Below are positions 19,317-28,096 of a stretch of 64,000 nt of DNA, piece by piece. Numbering within the stretch: position 1 is the first letter of the stretch; each line of letters opens with the position of its first letter. The DNA comes from Parahaliea maris (GTDB lineage: Bacteria; Pseudomonadota; Gammaproteobacteria; Pseudomonadales; Halieaceae), in NCBI RefSeq assembly GCF_008064665.1, contig NZ_VRZA01000007.1, forward strand, positions 186,001 through 250,000. Direction: 5' to 3'. The notes below the pieces were generated by a model. It was not told where the DNA came from, searched no databases, and saw only the letters and a program-made list of their open reading frames with translations. A program made the translations under genes and the position numbers.

Positions 19317-19604
19317 ATGGAGTTCGAATGGGATGAAGCAAAGAACCAGGCCAATCAGGGGAAACACGGCCTGAGCTTTAAAGAGGCGGCACTGGTGTTC
19401 AAAAAGCCGGTGCTGACCCGTGTTGACCGTCGCGCTGACTACGGTGAAGTGCGCCATATCAGTATTGGCACTCTGGACGGTCAGATCGCTGTTGTTGTGG
19501 TGCACACAGACAGAGCTGAAGTTATTCGAATCATCTCGGCACGCCTGGCGAACCGCAAAGAAAGGAGGGCATATCATGAGTACTGTCAGAAAATCGCTCG
19601 ATGA
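19317..19604 (+). CDS. brnT: BrnT-family toxin (type II toxin-antitoxin)
   Basis: BrnT is a RelE-fold ribonuclease toxin. The 95-residue protein starts [18 protein letters not shown], the family hallmark (FxWDxxKxxxNxxKHG), and ends with the conserved basic [18 protein letters not shown] segment. It overlaps the antitoxin gene by 29 bases, in the usual toxin-first order. It lies divergent from rpsU and upstream of tsaD, splitting two housekeeping groups. Confidence 0.93.
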   Translation: MEFEWDEAKNQANQGKHGLSFKEAALVFKKPVLTRVDRRADYGEVRHISIGTLDGQIAVVVVHTDRAEVIRIISARLANRKERRAYHEYCQKIAR

Positions 19605-19857
19605 GCTTTCAGTTTCGAAGAAGCGACTGAAAGAACTGAGCGGAAAAGCCGAAGAATCGATCGATTACAGCGATATACCGGAATTGGATGCCGATTTTTT
19701 CGAGCACGCTGACCTGGTCTATCCGCCCGGCAAGCAGTCAGTCACCATCCGCCTGGACAGCGACGTGCTGGCCTGGATGAAAGCGCAGGGCAAAGGCTAC
19801 CAGAGCCGGATCAATGCGGTGCTGCGCGCCTATTACGAGGCGCACAGGCATGACTAG
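19576..19857 (+). CDS. brnA: BrnA-family antitoxin
   Basis: 93 residues from the ATG at 19576, which has a very strong ribosome binding site (aaaggaggg) inside brnT; upstream starts in the same frame are not needed. The C-terminal half, [20 protein letters not shown] followed by [16 protein letters not shown], is a ribbon-helix-helix DNA-binding domain. It neutralises BrnT and probably represses the operon through the palindrome at 19291-19300. The strong binding site fits the need for excess antitoxin. Confidence 0.93.
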   Translation: MSTVRKSLDELSVSKKRLKELSGKAEESIDYSDIPELDADFFEHADLVYPPGKQSVTIRLDSDVLAWMKAQGKGYQSRINAVLRAYYEAHRHD

Positions 19858-20017
19858 GTGGCTGCTGTGCTCAGAATGCTTCGCGAAGCGGGCGGTAACA
19901 TGTCTTTGCTGTCAGGATTGAGCGCCGCGGCCGGGTCTGTGCAACGATGACGATACAACGACAACCCCGTATCATTCGCTGCCCTGTATGTTGACCAGAC
20001 GACTAAACTGACCCGAT

Positions 20018-21073
20018 ATGCTCATCCTCGGCCTTGAAACCTCCTGCGACGAAACCGGCGTAGCCCTCTACGACACCAGCCGCGGCCTGCTGGCCCACGC
20101 CCTGTTCAGCCAGGTGGATATCCACGTGGAATACGGTGGTGTGGTACCGGAACTGGCATCGCGGGACCATATCCGCAAGGCCCTGCCCCTGCTCGAGGAG
20201 GTGCTCACCAAGGCCGGCTGTACCGCTGCGGATATCGAGGGTGTGGCCTATACCGCCGGCCCCGGCCTGGTGGGTGCGCTGATGGTAGGGGCCACCCTGG
20301 CCCGGGCCCTGGCCTGGGGTTGGGGTGTGCCGGCGCTGGGGGTCCACCATATGGAGGGGCACCTGCTGGCGCCGATGCTGGAGGAGGAGCGCCCGGACTT
20401 TCCTTTTGTGGCGCTGCTGGTGTCCGGTGGTCACACCCAGTTGGTGCGGGTGGATGGCATCGGCCAGTACCGCCTGTTGGGGGAGTCCCTGGATGATGCC
20501 GCCGGCGAAGCCTTCGACAAAGCGGCCAAGATGCTCGGCCTGCCCTACCCGGGAGGCCCCCATATCGCCCGCCTGGCGGAGAGCGGTGATCCGGAGCGTT
20601 TCAATTTCCCCCGGCCCATGGTCAATCGCCCGGGCCTGGACTTCAGTTTCAGTGGCCTGAAGACCTACACCCTCAATACAGTCACGGACTGCAAGGCCAA
20701 CGGTGAACTGAGCGAGCAGGACAAGTGCGATATCGCTCGCGCCTTCGAGGAGGCCGTGGTGGCCACCCTGGTGATCAAGTGCCGCCGGGCCCTGAAGCAG
20801 GAGGGGCTGAAAACCCTGGTGATGGCCGGCGGGGTCAGCGCCAACCGCAACCTGCGGGCCAGCCTGGAGCGGGCGCTCAGTAAAGAGAAGGCAAAGGTGT
20901 TCTACCCGGCCCCCGAATTCTGCACTGACAACGGCGCCATGATCGCCTACGCCGGCGCCCAGCGCCTGGCGGCCGGGCAGCGTGATGGTGAGGCCAGTGC
21001 CGTGCGCCCGCGTTGGCCCATGGCGGAGCTGCCGCCGCTTTCTGCCGGGCTGGCTACGGGAGTGTCCGCCTGA
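20018..21073 (+). CDS. tsaD: tRNA N6-adenosine threonylcarbamoyltransferase
   Basis: TsaD transfers the threonylcarbamoyl group to A37 of ANN-decoding tRNAs. The 351-residue protein starts [17 protein letters not shown] and has the metal-binding H111-x3-H115 (HHMEGH), VSGGHTQLV and the late [10 protein letters not shown] and [12 protein letters not shown] motifs. Length and order match the family. Its TGA stop overlaps the folB ATG. Confidence 0.97.
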   Translation: MLILGLETSCDETGVALYDTSRGLLAHALFSQVDIHVEYGGVVPELASRDHIRKALPLLEEVLTKAGCTAADIEGVAYTAGPGLVGALMVGATLARALAWGWGVPALGVHHMEGHLLAPMLEEERPDFPFVALLVSGGHTQLVRVDGIGQYRLLGESLDDAAGEAFDKAAKMLGLPYPGGPHIARLAESGDPERFNFPRPMVNRPGLDFSFSGLKTYTLNTVTDCKANGELSEQDKCDIARAFEEAVVATLVIKCRRALKQEGLKTLVMAGGVSANRNLRASLERALSKEKAKVFYPAPEFCTDNGAMIAYAGAQRLAAGQRDGEASAVRPRWPMAELPPLSAGLATGVSA

Positions 21074-21432
21074 TGGACACCGTATTCATCCGCGAACTGG
21101 CCGTGGACACGGTGATCGGCGTCTACGACTGGGAGCGCGAGGTGCGCCAGACCCTGCTGCTGGACCTCGACATGGCCTGGGACAACCGTCCGGCGGCTGC
21201 GGGCGATGACCTCAGCCATGCGCTGAACTACGCCGCAGTGGCGGACCGTATAGTGGCGTTTCTGGGTGGCAGCGAATTTCTGCTGATCGAAACCGCCGCA
21301 GAGGAAATAGCTGCCCTGGTGCGCTCGGAGTTCGGGGTGCCCTGGCTGCGCCTGCGCCTGTGCAAGCCAGGCGCCGTGGCGGCGGCCCGGGATGTGGGGG
21401 TGGTTATCGAGCGCGGGGAGCGGTCCGCATGA
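21073..21432 (+). CDS. folB: Dihydroneopterin aldolase
   Basis: FolB converts dihydroneopterin to 6-hydroxymethyl-dihydropterin in folate synthesis. The 119-residue protein has the early VFIRELAVDTVIGVYDWER segment and the conserved substrate-binding glutamate in FLLIETAAEEIA. The ATG overlaps the tsaD stop (TGATG) and the end overlaps folK (ATGA), so the three genes are translationally coupled. Confidence 0.94.
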   Translation: MDTVFIRELAVDTVIGVYDWEREVRQTLLLDLDMAWDNRPAAAGDDLSHALNYAAVADRIVAFLGGSEFLLIETAAEEIAALVRSEFGVPWLRLRLCKPGAVAAARDVGVVIERGERSA

Positions 21433-21950
21433 CCCGCGTCTACCTTGGCCTTGGCAGCAATATCGAGCGCGAACGCTACCTGACCGCGGGCCTCGATGCT
21501 CTCGAAGCCCTGTACGGTCACCTGGAGCTGTCGCCGGTCTACGATTGTGAGGCCATCGGTTTTGTCGGCCAGCCCTTCCTTAATATGGTGGTGGGTATCG
21601 ACACCGCTGCCAGCGTGGCCGAACTGGCCCGCGACCTGCGCCGCATCGAAACCGAGCACGGCCGCCTGCCGGACGCAGCGCGTTACTCTCCTCGCCAACT
21701 GGATATCGACCTCCTGACCTGGGGCGACGCCTGCGGTGTGGTCGACGGCGTGCTGCTGCCGCGGCCGGAAATCCTGCGCAATGCCTTCGTGCTGCGGCCA
21801 CTGGCGGAGCTGGCGCCGGAGGAGGTGCACCCGGAAGCGGGGCAAAGTTATGCCGCGTTGTGGAGTCAGTTCGATCAGGGCTCGCAGGCAGTTAGGCGGG
21901 TGCCATTCAAGTGGCGGGGCAGGGAAATCTCCCAGAGCGGGCCTGTCTAG
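21429..21950 (+). CDS. folK: 2-amino-4-hydroxy-6-hydroxymethyldihydropteridine pyrophosphokinase
   Basis: FolK pyrophosphorylates the folB product, the next step to folate. The 173-residue protein starts MTRVYLGLGSNIERE and carries the catalytic PRQLDIDLLTWGD and RPEILRNAFVLRPLAELAP motifs. Some pseudomonads also have a folK copy near tsaD-folB. The 3' end overlaps by four bases the stop of the convergent membrane gene. Confidence 0.95.
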   Translation: MTRVYLGLGSNIERERYLTAGLDALEALYGHLELSPVYDCEAIGFVGQPFLNMVVGIDTAASVAELARDLRRIETEHGRLPDAARYSPRQLDIDLLTWGDACGVVDGVLLPRPEILRNAFVLRPLAELAPEEVHPEAGQSYAALWSQFDQGSQAVRRVPFKWRGREISQSGPV

Positions 21951-23449
21951 GGGTCGATGCCGTTCTGCAGGCATTCCGGTGGATTCATCTCCACCAGCAG
22001 AAACCCTTTACTCTCGCCGTTGACCCGATACAGCCCGGACTGGCACCTGGCAGGTGAGGCTGGAGCTCCTTCGAGAATACGCGTGCACAATGGCCTGGCG
22101 CGCTTTTCCTCCGTTTCGCACAGCCACACCTTCCTGAATCCCGCTTCTCGCGCCGCGGGTACCCAGCGAGCGGCCCGGGCCAGCGATTCCATTTCCGGCA
22201 GCGGCTTCAGCCCGTAACGGCTCTCGATTGCACTGATCGCCTCAGCTACGGCGGTATCGCTGCTCAGGAACACGGCACCCTGGTAGCTCTCCGGCGGCTT
22301 CGGGCTGGCCGCTCGCAATTGCCCGGTAAAGGTAGTGGTGACCGTAGCGTACCAGCGCAGGGTATCCCGGTTTTGCAGGTAGAGAGAGGTTGTGAACAAC
22401 AGCAGACAGGCCAGCAGCCCCAGGGCCTGCCAGCGTAAGCGCAGGGGCGTAAAGAACAGAAGGGCAATCCAGCCGAGCCACATCGGGCTGGCAGTACGGA
22501 AAGAAATAATAATGCCCAGGGGCACCGTGAGCACGTAGTGGACGCAGATGATGGCCAGGGCGAGCGTGCCCAGGGCGATGTAGCGCGGTGACCGGTTGCC
22601 CAGCAGGCACAGGGTAGCGGCTGCCGCGCCCGCTACAACGTGCAGGCCATCGGGAAAGAGTGCGCTAAGGTGCTCGGTAAAGTAGCCAAAGGCCCGCTGT
22701 ACGTTGGCAGCCACATCGCCAGGGGACTCGATATAGTGCGGCTGGCGCCAGCTCTCGATCTCCATTCCGAAGGCGCCGCTGGCCAGGTAGACCGCCAGCA
22801 GTGAACTCAGGTAGCCCACTACAAAGCCCAGTGCCCACAGCGGCAGCAATTGCAGGCACAGCCGCTTCATGTTTGCGGCCAGATCGTCTGAGTCCAGCCA
22901 GCGTAGATACAGCAGCGGCAGCAGATAGTAGATATAGCTGAAGCTTCCGAACATCAGCACCCCGAAAACCGGGAAGAACAGCAGGGCGGGGATTCTCGCA
23001 GCCGCCAGCGGGGCCAGGCCCAGTAACAGGAAAGCCGGCAGAATCGTGGCGGGCCACTGCAACTGGTTCATCAACGGGGATATCTGCATGGCCAGTGAGG
23101 CAATGCACAGGGCCAACAGGCTCGATTGCACCCAGCGGCGGGCGCTCAAGTACGCGAACAATCCCCAACAAAGCAGGGAGACCACGGCGGCCAGCCCGCC
23201 AGGTATCTGGCGCAGCAGTGGAAACAGGTAGTAGTTGATCCACCGCCCCTCGGCGACCAGCTTGTCGAAGAAGGCCTGTTGTTGCAGGTAGTACATGGCA
23301 TCGTGGCGATACACCTGAACCTGCAAGAGATCCCACAGCAGGAGCGCCGTCAGCGTCAGGCACAGTCCTGCCGCCAGGGTCAGGCCGCCGCGTACCACAT
23401 CGCTGCGCAGTGCGGTTTGAGTCGGAAGCGCAGGGGTGGCTGGCGCCAT
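21947..23449 (-). CDS. Multi-pass membrane protein, GtrII-like glucosyltransferase candidate
   Basis: The 500-residue protein has about ten hydrophobic helices from residue 20 to 365 and a soluble periplasmic tail with five cysteines. The early periplasmic loop VYRHDAMYYLQQQAFFDKLVAEGRW-like region and the overall layout resemble O-antigen glucosyltransferases of the GtrII/GT-C type, which add glucose from a lipid carrier to surface glycans. The upstream gene on the same strand, seven bases away, encodes a four-helix DMT protein that could flip the lipid-linked sugar. A cytoplasmic GtrB-type synthase is not adjacent. Substrate unknown. Confidence 0.65.
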   Translation of the reverse strand: MAPATPALPTQTALRSDVVRGGLTLAAGLCLTLTALLLWDLLQVQVYRHDAMYYLQQQAFFDKLVAEGRWINYYLFPLLRQIPGGLAAVVSLLCWGLFAYLSARRWVQSSLLALCIASLAMQISPLMNQLQWPATILPAFLLLGLAPLAAARIPALLFFPVFGVLMFGSFSYIYYLLPLLYLRWLDSDDLAANMKRLCLQLLPLWALGFVVGYLSSLLAVYLASGAFGMEIESWRQPHYIESPGDVAANVQRAFGYFTEHLSALFPDGLHVVAGAAAATLCLLGNRSPRYIALGTLALAIICVHYVLTVPLGIIISFRTASPMWLGWIALLFFTPLRLRWQALGLLACLLLFTTSLYLQNRDTLRWYATVTTTFTGQLRAASPKPPESYQGAVFLSSDTAVAEAISAIESRYGLKPLPEMESLARAARWVPAAREAGFRKVWLCETEEKRARPLCTRILEGAPASPARCQSGLYRVNGESKGFLLVEMNPPECLQNGIDP

Positions 23450-23456
23450 GCCCGGA

Positions 23457-23795
23457 TCAGCCGAAGCGGGCGATGAAGAACAGGCCTAGCAGTACCAGCG
23501 CGGTACCGGCGATGCCGCCAGGTGAGAGGCGCTCCCCCAGCAGAAATACGCCTCCCATGTAGACCAGGGCAAATGTGAGTACCGTGAACGCGTACACCGT
23601 GGTCAGCGCCTGGGTGGAAAGGACGTAGATCCACAGGAGGGTGGCGGCGCCGTAGAGTCCCAGCCCTGCGATGATCTGCAGATTGATGAACTCCAGTAGC
23701 GCAGTGCGGCCGGTGGCGCCGACCTTGAACAGCAACTGGCCCGCCGAGGCGCAGAGCGCGGCGAGCATAAGGAGGGAGACTGAGATAGCGTTCAA
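23457..23795 (-). CDS. Small four-helix DMT/EamA-type transporter, ArnE-like
   Basis: A 112-residue protein made of four hydrophobic helices with the SMR/ArnE pattern (CASAGQLLFKVGA near the start, VYMGGVFLLGERLSPGGIAG in the last third). Small proteins like this flip undecaprenyl-linked sugars (ArnE/ArnF) or export cations (SMR). Co-orientation with the GtrII-like gene seven bases downstream favours lipid-linked sugar flipping. Confidence 0.7.
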   Translation of the reverse strand: MNAISVSLLMLAALCASAGQLLFKVGATGRTALLEFINLQIIAGLGLYGAATLLWIYVLSTQALTTVYAFTVLTFALVYMGGVFLLGERLSPGGIAGTALVLLGLFFIARFG

Positions 23796-23873
23796 GGTGA
23801 GTGGTCCCCGGTGGTGATGGTTTGCCTGGTTGGCATTCTACATGGCGACGCAGCCAGATGCCGCCCGCTGTCG

Positions 23874-23905
23874 CGTCATCCCCGAATGCTTTTATCGGGG
23901 ATCCA
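23874..23905 (+). repeat. Dispersed palindromic repeat, copy 2
   Basis: It reads cgtcatccccga, a 9-base spacer, then tcggggatcca. Apart from the loop this is the same as the copy at 19174-19205. It lies in the 193-bp gap between the ArnE-like gene and the pteridine reductase gene. Confidence 0.75.
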
Positions 23906-23988
23906 TTCAGAGAATCCCGTTGCTGCCGAGCTTAGATCTTCCGCCTTGGCAGGGGTGAGTCAAATTACCGGAGGTGACTCAAGTCGCC

Positions 23989-24726
23989 CTACAAACCCAG
24001 TCCCCAACCACCGTCGACCGAGACCACCTGGCCAGTGATAAAGGGCGCATCCAGCCCGAGGAAGGCCACCGCGCCGGCAATGTCGGCCGGGTCGCCAAGG
24101 CGGCCGAGGGGGGTGCTGGCCAGGATGTCCTCGCGTTTCTTTTCATCGAAGGCAACGTCGTCCTCGGGCCAGAGAATGGCGCCAGGTGCTACCCCGTTGA
24201 CCCGGATCTCCGGCCCCAGCTCTACCGACAGGCTGCGGGTGAGGGAGGCCAGACCGGCCTTGGCGGCGCAGTAGGCGTTGAAGTCCTTCAGCGGCCGCTC
24301 GGCATGCACGTCGATCAGGTTGACCACGGCGCCGCCGGCGGCGCGCAGTGCGCCCAGCAGGGCCTGGGTCAGGAAGTAGGGGCCCTTCAGGTTGGACCCC
24401 AGCATGGCGTCGAACTGCGCCTCGTTGCAGTGGTCGATGGGGGTGGGCTCGAAACCGGAGGCATTGTTGACCAGCAGGCTGAGGCGGGGGTGGTGGTCCA
24501 GCAGGCGGCTGGCGAAGGCGCGGACGTCGTCCACGGACTCGAGGTCCGCTCGCCAGGTGTGACAGGAGCCTGGCCTCAGCTGGTTCAGTTCCCGCGCCAG
24601 TGCCAGCGCGGGCTCTCTGGAGTGGCGGTAGTGCAGCGCGATATCCAGCCCCCGCCGGTGCAGCTCGCGACAGATCGCCGCACCGATACGCTGTGCGCCG
24701 CCGCTGACCAGGGCCAGTTCAGCCAC
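23989..24726 (-). CDS. Pteridine reductase-like short-chain dehydrogenase (FolM/PTR1 type)
   Basis: A 245-residue SDR that uses NADPH to reduce pterins. Seen: the Rossmann motif with the arginine shift typical of pteridine reductases ([11 protein letters not shown]), NNAS at the end of strand 4, the active-site Y-x3-K in YCAAKAG, and GAILWPEDD after the catalytic helix. The usual active-site serine position is occupied by aspartate (LIDVHAERP), as in PTR1/FolM rather than in classical SDRs. It overlaps the end of cca by eight bases on the same strand. Confidence 0.85.
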   Translation of the reverse strand: MAELALVSGGAQRIGAAICRELHRRGLDIALHYRHSREPALALARELNQLRPGSCHTWRADLESVDDVRAFASRLLDHHPRLSLLVNNASGFEPTPIDHCNEAQFDAMLGSNLKGPYFLTQALLGALRAAGGAVVNLIDVHAERPLKDFNAYCAAKAGLASLTRSLSVELGPEIRVNGVAPGAILWPEDDVAFDEKKREDILASTPLGRLGDPADIAGAVAFLGLDAPFITGQVVSVDGGWGLGL

Positions 24727-25957
24727 GGGCCGGCGCCTCCGTTTTGCGCAGGGCGTCCAGGCGCTGCACCTGCTCGGCGTGAATCGCCTCGCCCAGCGCC
24801 TTGCCGCTGATACCCTGTTCGCGAAACGTCTCCGCGGAGACGTCGCGCACGACCGTCAGTGCCCGTCGCAGGTAGCCCGCCTGCGGGTAGGGCCGTTGCT
24901 CCAGCCCGAGGCGGCCGCGGGCATCCGCCTCGCAGGCCAGCAGGAAGGGCTCCAGCAATTCGTCCTGGCGCAGGGCGCCGGTGGCACGCAGCAGTTTCAG
25001 CACCGTTTTGCCGCGCAGCTCCCCGGCCTGGTGGCACAACAGGTGGTATTCGCAAACGCTCAGCGCCAGGTTGCGGTGGCGGTTGGGCACTTTCAGGCGC
25101 TGGCACAGGTCCTTGACCAGCGGAACGCCGCGATGTTCGTGGGCGATGTGCCGGGGCAGTTCCTCCCGAGGGGTAATCCCCTTGCCCAGGTCGTGCACCA
25201 GGGCGGCAAAGCGTACCGCGGTATCCGCCGACAGCAGGGCGGCCTGCTGCAGCACCATCAGGGTGTGAATGCCGGTGTCGATCTCCGGGTGGTACTCGGC
25301 CCGCTGGGGCACGCCAAACAGGGCGTCCACCTCGGGCATCAGGGCGGCCAGGGCGCCGCAGTTCCGCAATACCTGGATAAACACATCCGGGTCGCGCTCG
25401 CCCAGAGCGCGGTCGGTTTCCACCCAGATCCGCTCGGCGGGCAGATGGGGGAGCTCGTCTGCCTGGACGATGTCGGACATCAGTTCGAGTGTTTTCCCGG
25501 CAACCGTGAAACCGAGGTGGGCGTAGCGGGCGGCAAAGCGAGCGACGCGCAGTACGCGCAGGGGGTCCTCAGCGAAAGCGGGGGAGACGTGGCGCAACAG
25601 CCGACGCTCGAGATCCTGCTGCCCGCCGTAGGGGTCGATGATGTCCCCCTCCGGAGTCTGCGCCATGGCGTTGATCGTCAGGTCGCGCCGCAGCAGGTCC
25701 TCCTCCAGCGTGACATCGGGCTCGTAATGCACCGCGAACCCCGTATAGCCATGCCCCTGCTTGCGCTCGGTACGGGCCAGGGCGTACTCCTCTTTGGTTT
25801 TGGGATGGAGGAATACCGGAAAATCCTTGCCCACCTGCTGGTAGCCCTGGTCCAGCAGCTCCTCCGGCCGCGCACCCACCACCACCCAGTCACGCTCGGT
25901 GACCGGGTAGTTGAGCAGGGCGTCGCGCACGGCGCCGCCGACGAGGTAGGTTTGCAT
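24719..25957 (-). CDS. cca: Multifunctional CCA-adding enzyme (tRNA nucleotidyltransferase/HD phosphohydrolase)
   Basis: It adds or repairs the 3' CCA of tRNA. 412 residues from the ATG giving [15 protein letters not shown], with aaaggcag upstream; an upstream in-frame start would add 11 residues. Seen: the GG motif of class II nucleotidyltransferases, ERDWVVVGA, the [10 protein letters not shown] motif, [14 protein letters not shown], and a C-terminal HD domain (VHDLGKG) with 2'-phosphodiesterase/phosphatase potential as in E. coli. The pteridine reductase gene follows in overlap. Confidence 0.96.
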   Translation of the reverse strand: MQTYLVGGAVRDALLNYPVTERDWVVVGARPEELLDQGYQQVGKDFPVFLHPKTKEEYALARTERKQGHGYTGFAVHYEPDVTLEEDLLRRDLTINAMAQTPEGDIIDPYGGQQDLERRLLRHVSPAFAEDPLRVLRVARFAARYAHLGFTVAGKTLELMSDIVQADELPHLPAERIWVETDRALGERDPDVFIQVLRNCGALAALMPEVDALFGVPQRAEYHPEIDTGIHTLMVLQQAALLSADTAVRFAALVHDLGKGITPREELPRHIAHEHRGVPLVKDLCQRLKVPNRHRNLALSVCEYHLLCHQAGELRGKTVLKLLRATGALRQDELLEPFLLACEADARGRLGLEQRPYPQAGYLRRALTVVRDVSAETFREQGISGKALGEAIHAEQVQRLDALRKTEAPARG

Positions 25958-25990
25958 GTTCAGATCTGCCTTTGCTGGCTGTTCAGTCAC

Positions 25991-26146
25991 TTATAGATCG
26001 CGTTGTCCCCAATAGCCCGGTTCTCGGTGCAGATGGGCGATGGCTACGACAAGTATCTCATTCCTTGAACTGGAATGGTGGTAGATCACCGCATAGGGGA
26101 ATTTGGCAACAGCGCAGGGCCGGTGCGAGCAGCCTTGGTTCGGGCT
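25991..26146 (-). pseudogene. RelE/ParE-family toxin remnant (N-terminal half missing)
   Basis: Reading on the minus strand directly after the antitoxin stop, in the same frame, about 50 codons remain. They contain KFPYAVIYHH, then EILVVAIAHLHREPGYW and a stop at 25991. That is the C-terminal half of a RelE/ParE toxin whose neighbours are usually antitoxins of exactly the type found here. There is no start codon and the first half of the fold (helices 1-2, strand 1) is absent, so the toxin is truncated. I see no insertion element at the break. Confidence 0.75.
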
Positions 26147-26383
26147 TCACTCTCCTTCAGAAACGATGGCAGCTTGGAACTCGGCAATATCCGAAATTGG
26201 TACGCTTTCTATTTCTCCATTTTCGTAGGCAGCAAGCCGCCATTCAGCCTCCTTCGCCCAGGCGGCGTCGATTTCGCTGTCGGTTCTTTCCAGGCTGAGA
26301 AGCAGCCGCTCTACCAGCGCCGAGCGCTCGTGTTCTGGAAGCTCAAGCGCCTGAGCCAAAATGGATTTTCGCTGGGTGGGCAT
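26147..26383 (-). CDS. Addiction-module antitoxin component (short helical family), without intact toxin
   Basis: 78 residues from the ATG at 26383, with gggagattggt as ribosome binding site. The pattern AQALELPEHERSALVERLLLSLE, followed by EIDAAWAKEAEWRLAAYENGE, is that of the putative addiction module component family found beside RelE/ParE toxins. The downstream toxin is reduced to its C-terminal half, so this gene is an orphan antitoxin. It could still neutralise a related toxin elsewhere. Confidence 0.85.
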   Translation of the reverse strand: MPTQRKSILAQALELPEHERSALVERLLLSLERTDSEIDAAWAKEAEWRLAAYENGEIESVPISDIAEFQAAIVSEGE

Positions 26384-26709
26384 ACCAATCTCCCGTGTGC
26401 CTGTAAGAATGATGCTAGCGCCGGCGTGCTGTCGAGTAAACCGTGGCGATGGTCTCTGGTTCCTGGCGTTCAGGCCCTCCTGTTTCCTGAATTGTAGCGC
26501 TGATGACGGGAAGGGCCGCGTGACCGGCTTAATTTGATGGAATAGCGTCGTCGCAACCTCGACCGGATCGGGCGAAACCACTTCACAATCGGGCGTTGGC
26601 GACCGGAATGGAATATGGCTCAAGCGGGTCATTCTGGCTGTATTCGTTTTGGCGCCACAAAAAGGTGCTTGCACACTGGCTATCTTCCGAACTTTCAGAA
26701 GCAGGCCCC
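26384..26709. other. 326-bp stretch without a gene between the orphan antitoxin and galE
   Basis: The two flanking genes diverge, so their promoters should lie here. An open frame continuous with the antitoxin runs to about 26674 but has no supporting start. I see no clear operator, hairpin or repeat. Confidence 0.5.
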
Positions 26710-27726
26710 ATGCCCAACACCATACTCGTTACCGGCGGCGCCGGATATATAGGTTCGCACACCGTGGTGGCCCTCATCGAGGCGGGCTACCAGCCGCTGG
26801 TGCTGGATAATTTCTGCAACTCCAGTGTCGAGGTATTTCAGCGTATTGAGGAGATTACTGGTTATTCCGTACCCTACATCGAAGGTGACGTGTGTGACCG
26901 GGGAGACCTGGACGCCGTATTCCACGAATACGATATCAAGGCCGCCATTCATTTCGCCGGCCTCAAGGCCGTGGGCGAATCGGTCGCCGAACCCCTGCGC
27001 TACTACCGCACCAACGTCTTCGGCTCACTCAACTTGCTGGAGGCCATGGCCGCGGCGGGGGTGCAGCGCTTCGTGTTTTCTTCCTCCGCTACCGTCTACG
27101 GCGACCCGGACAGCAACCCCATCCAGGAGCACTTCCCCCGCCGGGCCATGAACCCCTACGGCCAGACCAAGCTGGCGGTGGAAAAGATGCTGGAAGACCT
27201 GAGCGCCTCCGACCCGGCCTGGCGCCTGGCCTGCCTGCGCTACTTTAACCCGGTGGGCGCCCACCCCAGCGGCCTGATTGGCGAGGACCCCCAGGGCATT
27301 CCCAACAACCTGATGCCCTTTATCGCCCAGGTGGCGGTGGGGCGGCGGGAATACCTGAGTGTATTTGGCGGTGATTACCCGACCCGCGACGGCACCGGGG
27401 TGCGAGATTATATCCACGTGATGGACCTGGCCGAAGGGCACGTCGCGGCCTTGAAGCATCTGGAGGGGCAGGCGGGCCTCCTGACCGCGAACCTCGGCAC
27501 AGGGGAGGGCGTGAGTGTGCTGGAAATGCTCTCTGCCTTTGAGGAAGCCTGCGGCAAGCGGCTGGCTCATGAGATCGTTGCGAGACGGCCGGGCGATGTC
27601 CCCGAGTACTATGGCGATCCCTCCCTCGCAGAAGCGGTGCTGGGGTGGCGAGCCACTCGTGGGGTGGCCCAGATGTGCGAGGACGTATGGCGCTGGCAGT
27701 CGGGGAATCCGGAGGGTTATCGCTAA
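26710..27726 (+). CDS. galE: UDP-glucose 4-epimerase
   Basis: GalE interconverts UDP-glucose and UDP-galactose, supplying sugars for surface glycans. 338 residues from the ATG giving MPNTILVTGGAGYIGSHT; the upstream in-frame extension is not homologous. Seen: GxxGxxG at the N-terminus, the catalytic S-S-A-T in FSSSATVYG and Y-x3-K in YGQTKLAVEKM, and the C-terminal RRPGDVPEYYGD motif. It is not physically joined to the polysaccharide locus 3 kb away but could feed it. Confidence 0.95.
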   Translation: MPNTILVTGGAGYIGSHTVVALIEAGYQPLVLDNFCNSSVEVFQRIEEITGYSVPYIEGDVCDRGDLDAVFHEYDIKAAIHFAGLKAVGESVAEPLRYYRTNVFGSLNLLEAMAAAGVQRFVFSSSATVYGDPDSNPIQEHFPRRAMNPYGQTKLAVEKMLEDLSASDPAWRLACLRYFNPVGAHPSGLIGEDPQGIPNNLMPFIAQVAVGRREYLSVFGGDYPTRDGTGVRDYIHVMDLAEGHVAALKHLEGQAGLLTANLGTGEGVSVLEMLSAFEEACGKRLAHEIVARRPGDVPEYYGDPSLAEAVLGWRATRGVAQMCEDVWRWQSGNPEGYR

Positions 27727-27765
27727 GCGAGCCTATTTTGCGCACGGTCATCAGTTGATGCGCAT

Positions 27766-27784
27766 CAAAGTTTGACAAAGTTTG
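27766..27784. promoter_or_regulatory. 9-bp direct repeat overlapping a candidate -35 box upstream of parDE
   Basis: The word caaagtttg occurs at 27766-27774 and 27776-27784, a 10-bp period that places both copies on one face of the helix. A TTGACA box (27772-27777) lies inside. A ribbon-helix-helix antitoxin such as ParD could bind here to autoregulate; the -10 box is not clear. Confidence 0.45.
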
Positions 27785-27829
27785 TATTTTTGCTCATTGT
27801 CCTTGGGAGAATTACGCAGGAGATTGGGC

Positions 27830-28087
27830 ATGCACGTTTCCCTCACCCCCGAACTTGAAGCAATCGTCAAAACCAAAGTCGAGAGCGGGATGTACAACAA
27901 CGCCAGTGAAGTGGTCCGAGAGGCTCTGCGATTTGTCGAAACCCACGAAGCCTGGCTGCGTGAATGGAAAACTGCGGAACTGCGCAGGCAGGTCCAGATT
28001 GGGCTGTCTCAACTGGATGCTGGTGAAAGCATCGCTGTGGCCAACCGGGCTGAATTGGATGAGTTAATCAAAGGGCGTTCGCAATAA
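27830..28087 (+). CDS. parD: ParD-family antitoxin (ribbon-helix-helix)
   Basis: 85 residues from the ATG at 27830, which has gcaggagat upstream; the longer frame has no good start. The N-terminus MHVSLTPELEAIVKTKVESG followed by NNASEVVREALRFVE is the ParD/CC2985 ribbon-helix-helix DNA-binding domain, and the C-terminal half is the toxin-binding tail. It is followed nine bases later by parE. Confidence 0.92.
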   Translation: MHVSLTPELEAIVKTKVESGMYNNASEVVREALRFVETHEAWLREWKTAELRRQVQIGLSQLDAGESIAVANRAELDELIKGRSQ

Positions 28088-28096
28088 GCTGGGCGG

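Noticed and set aside
24779-25996. 405-codon plus-strand open frame opposite cca
   Set aside because: Antisense shadow of a highly conserved tRNA nucleotidyltransferase.
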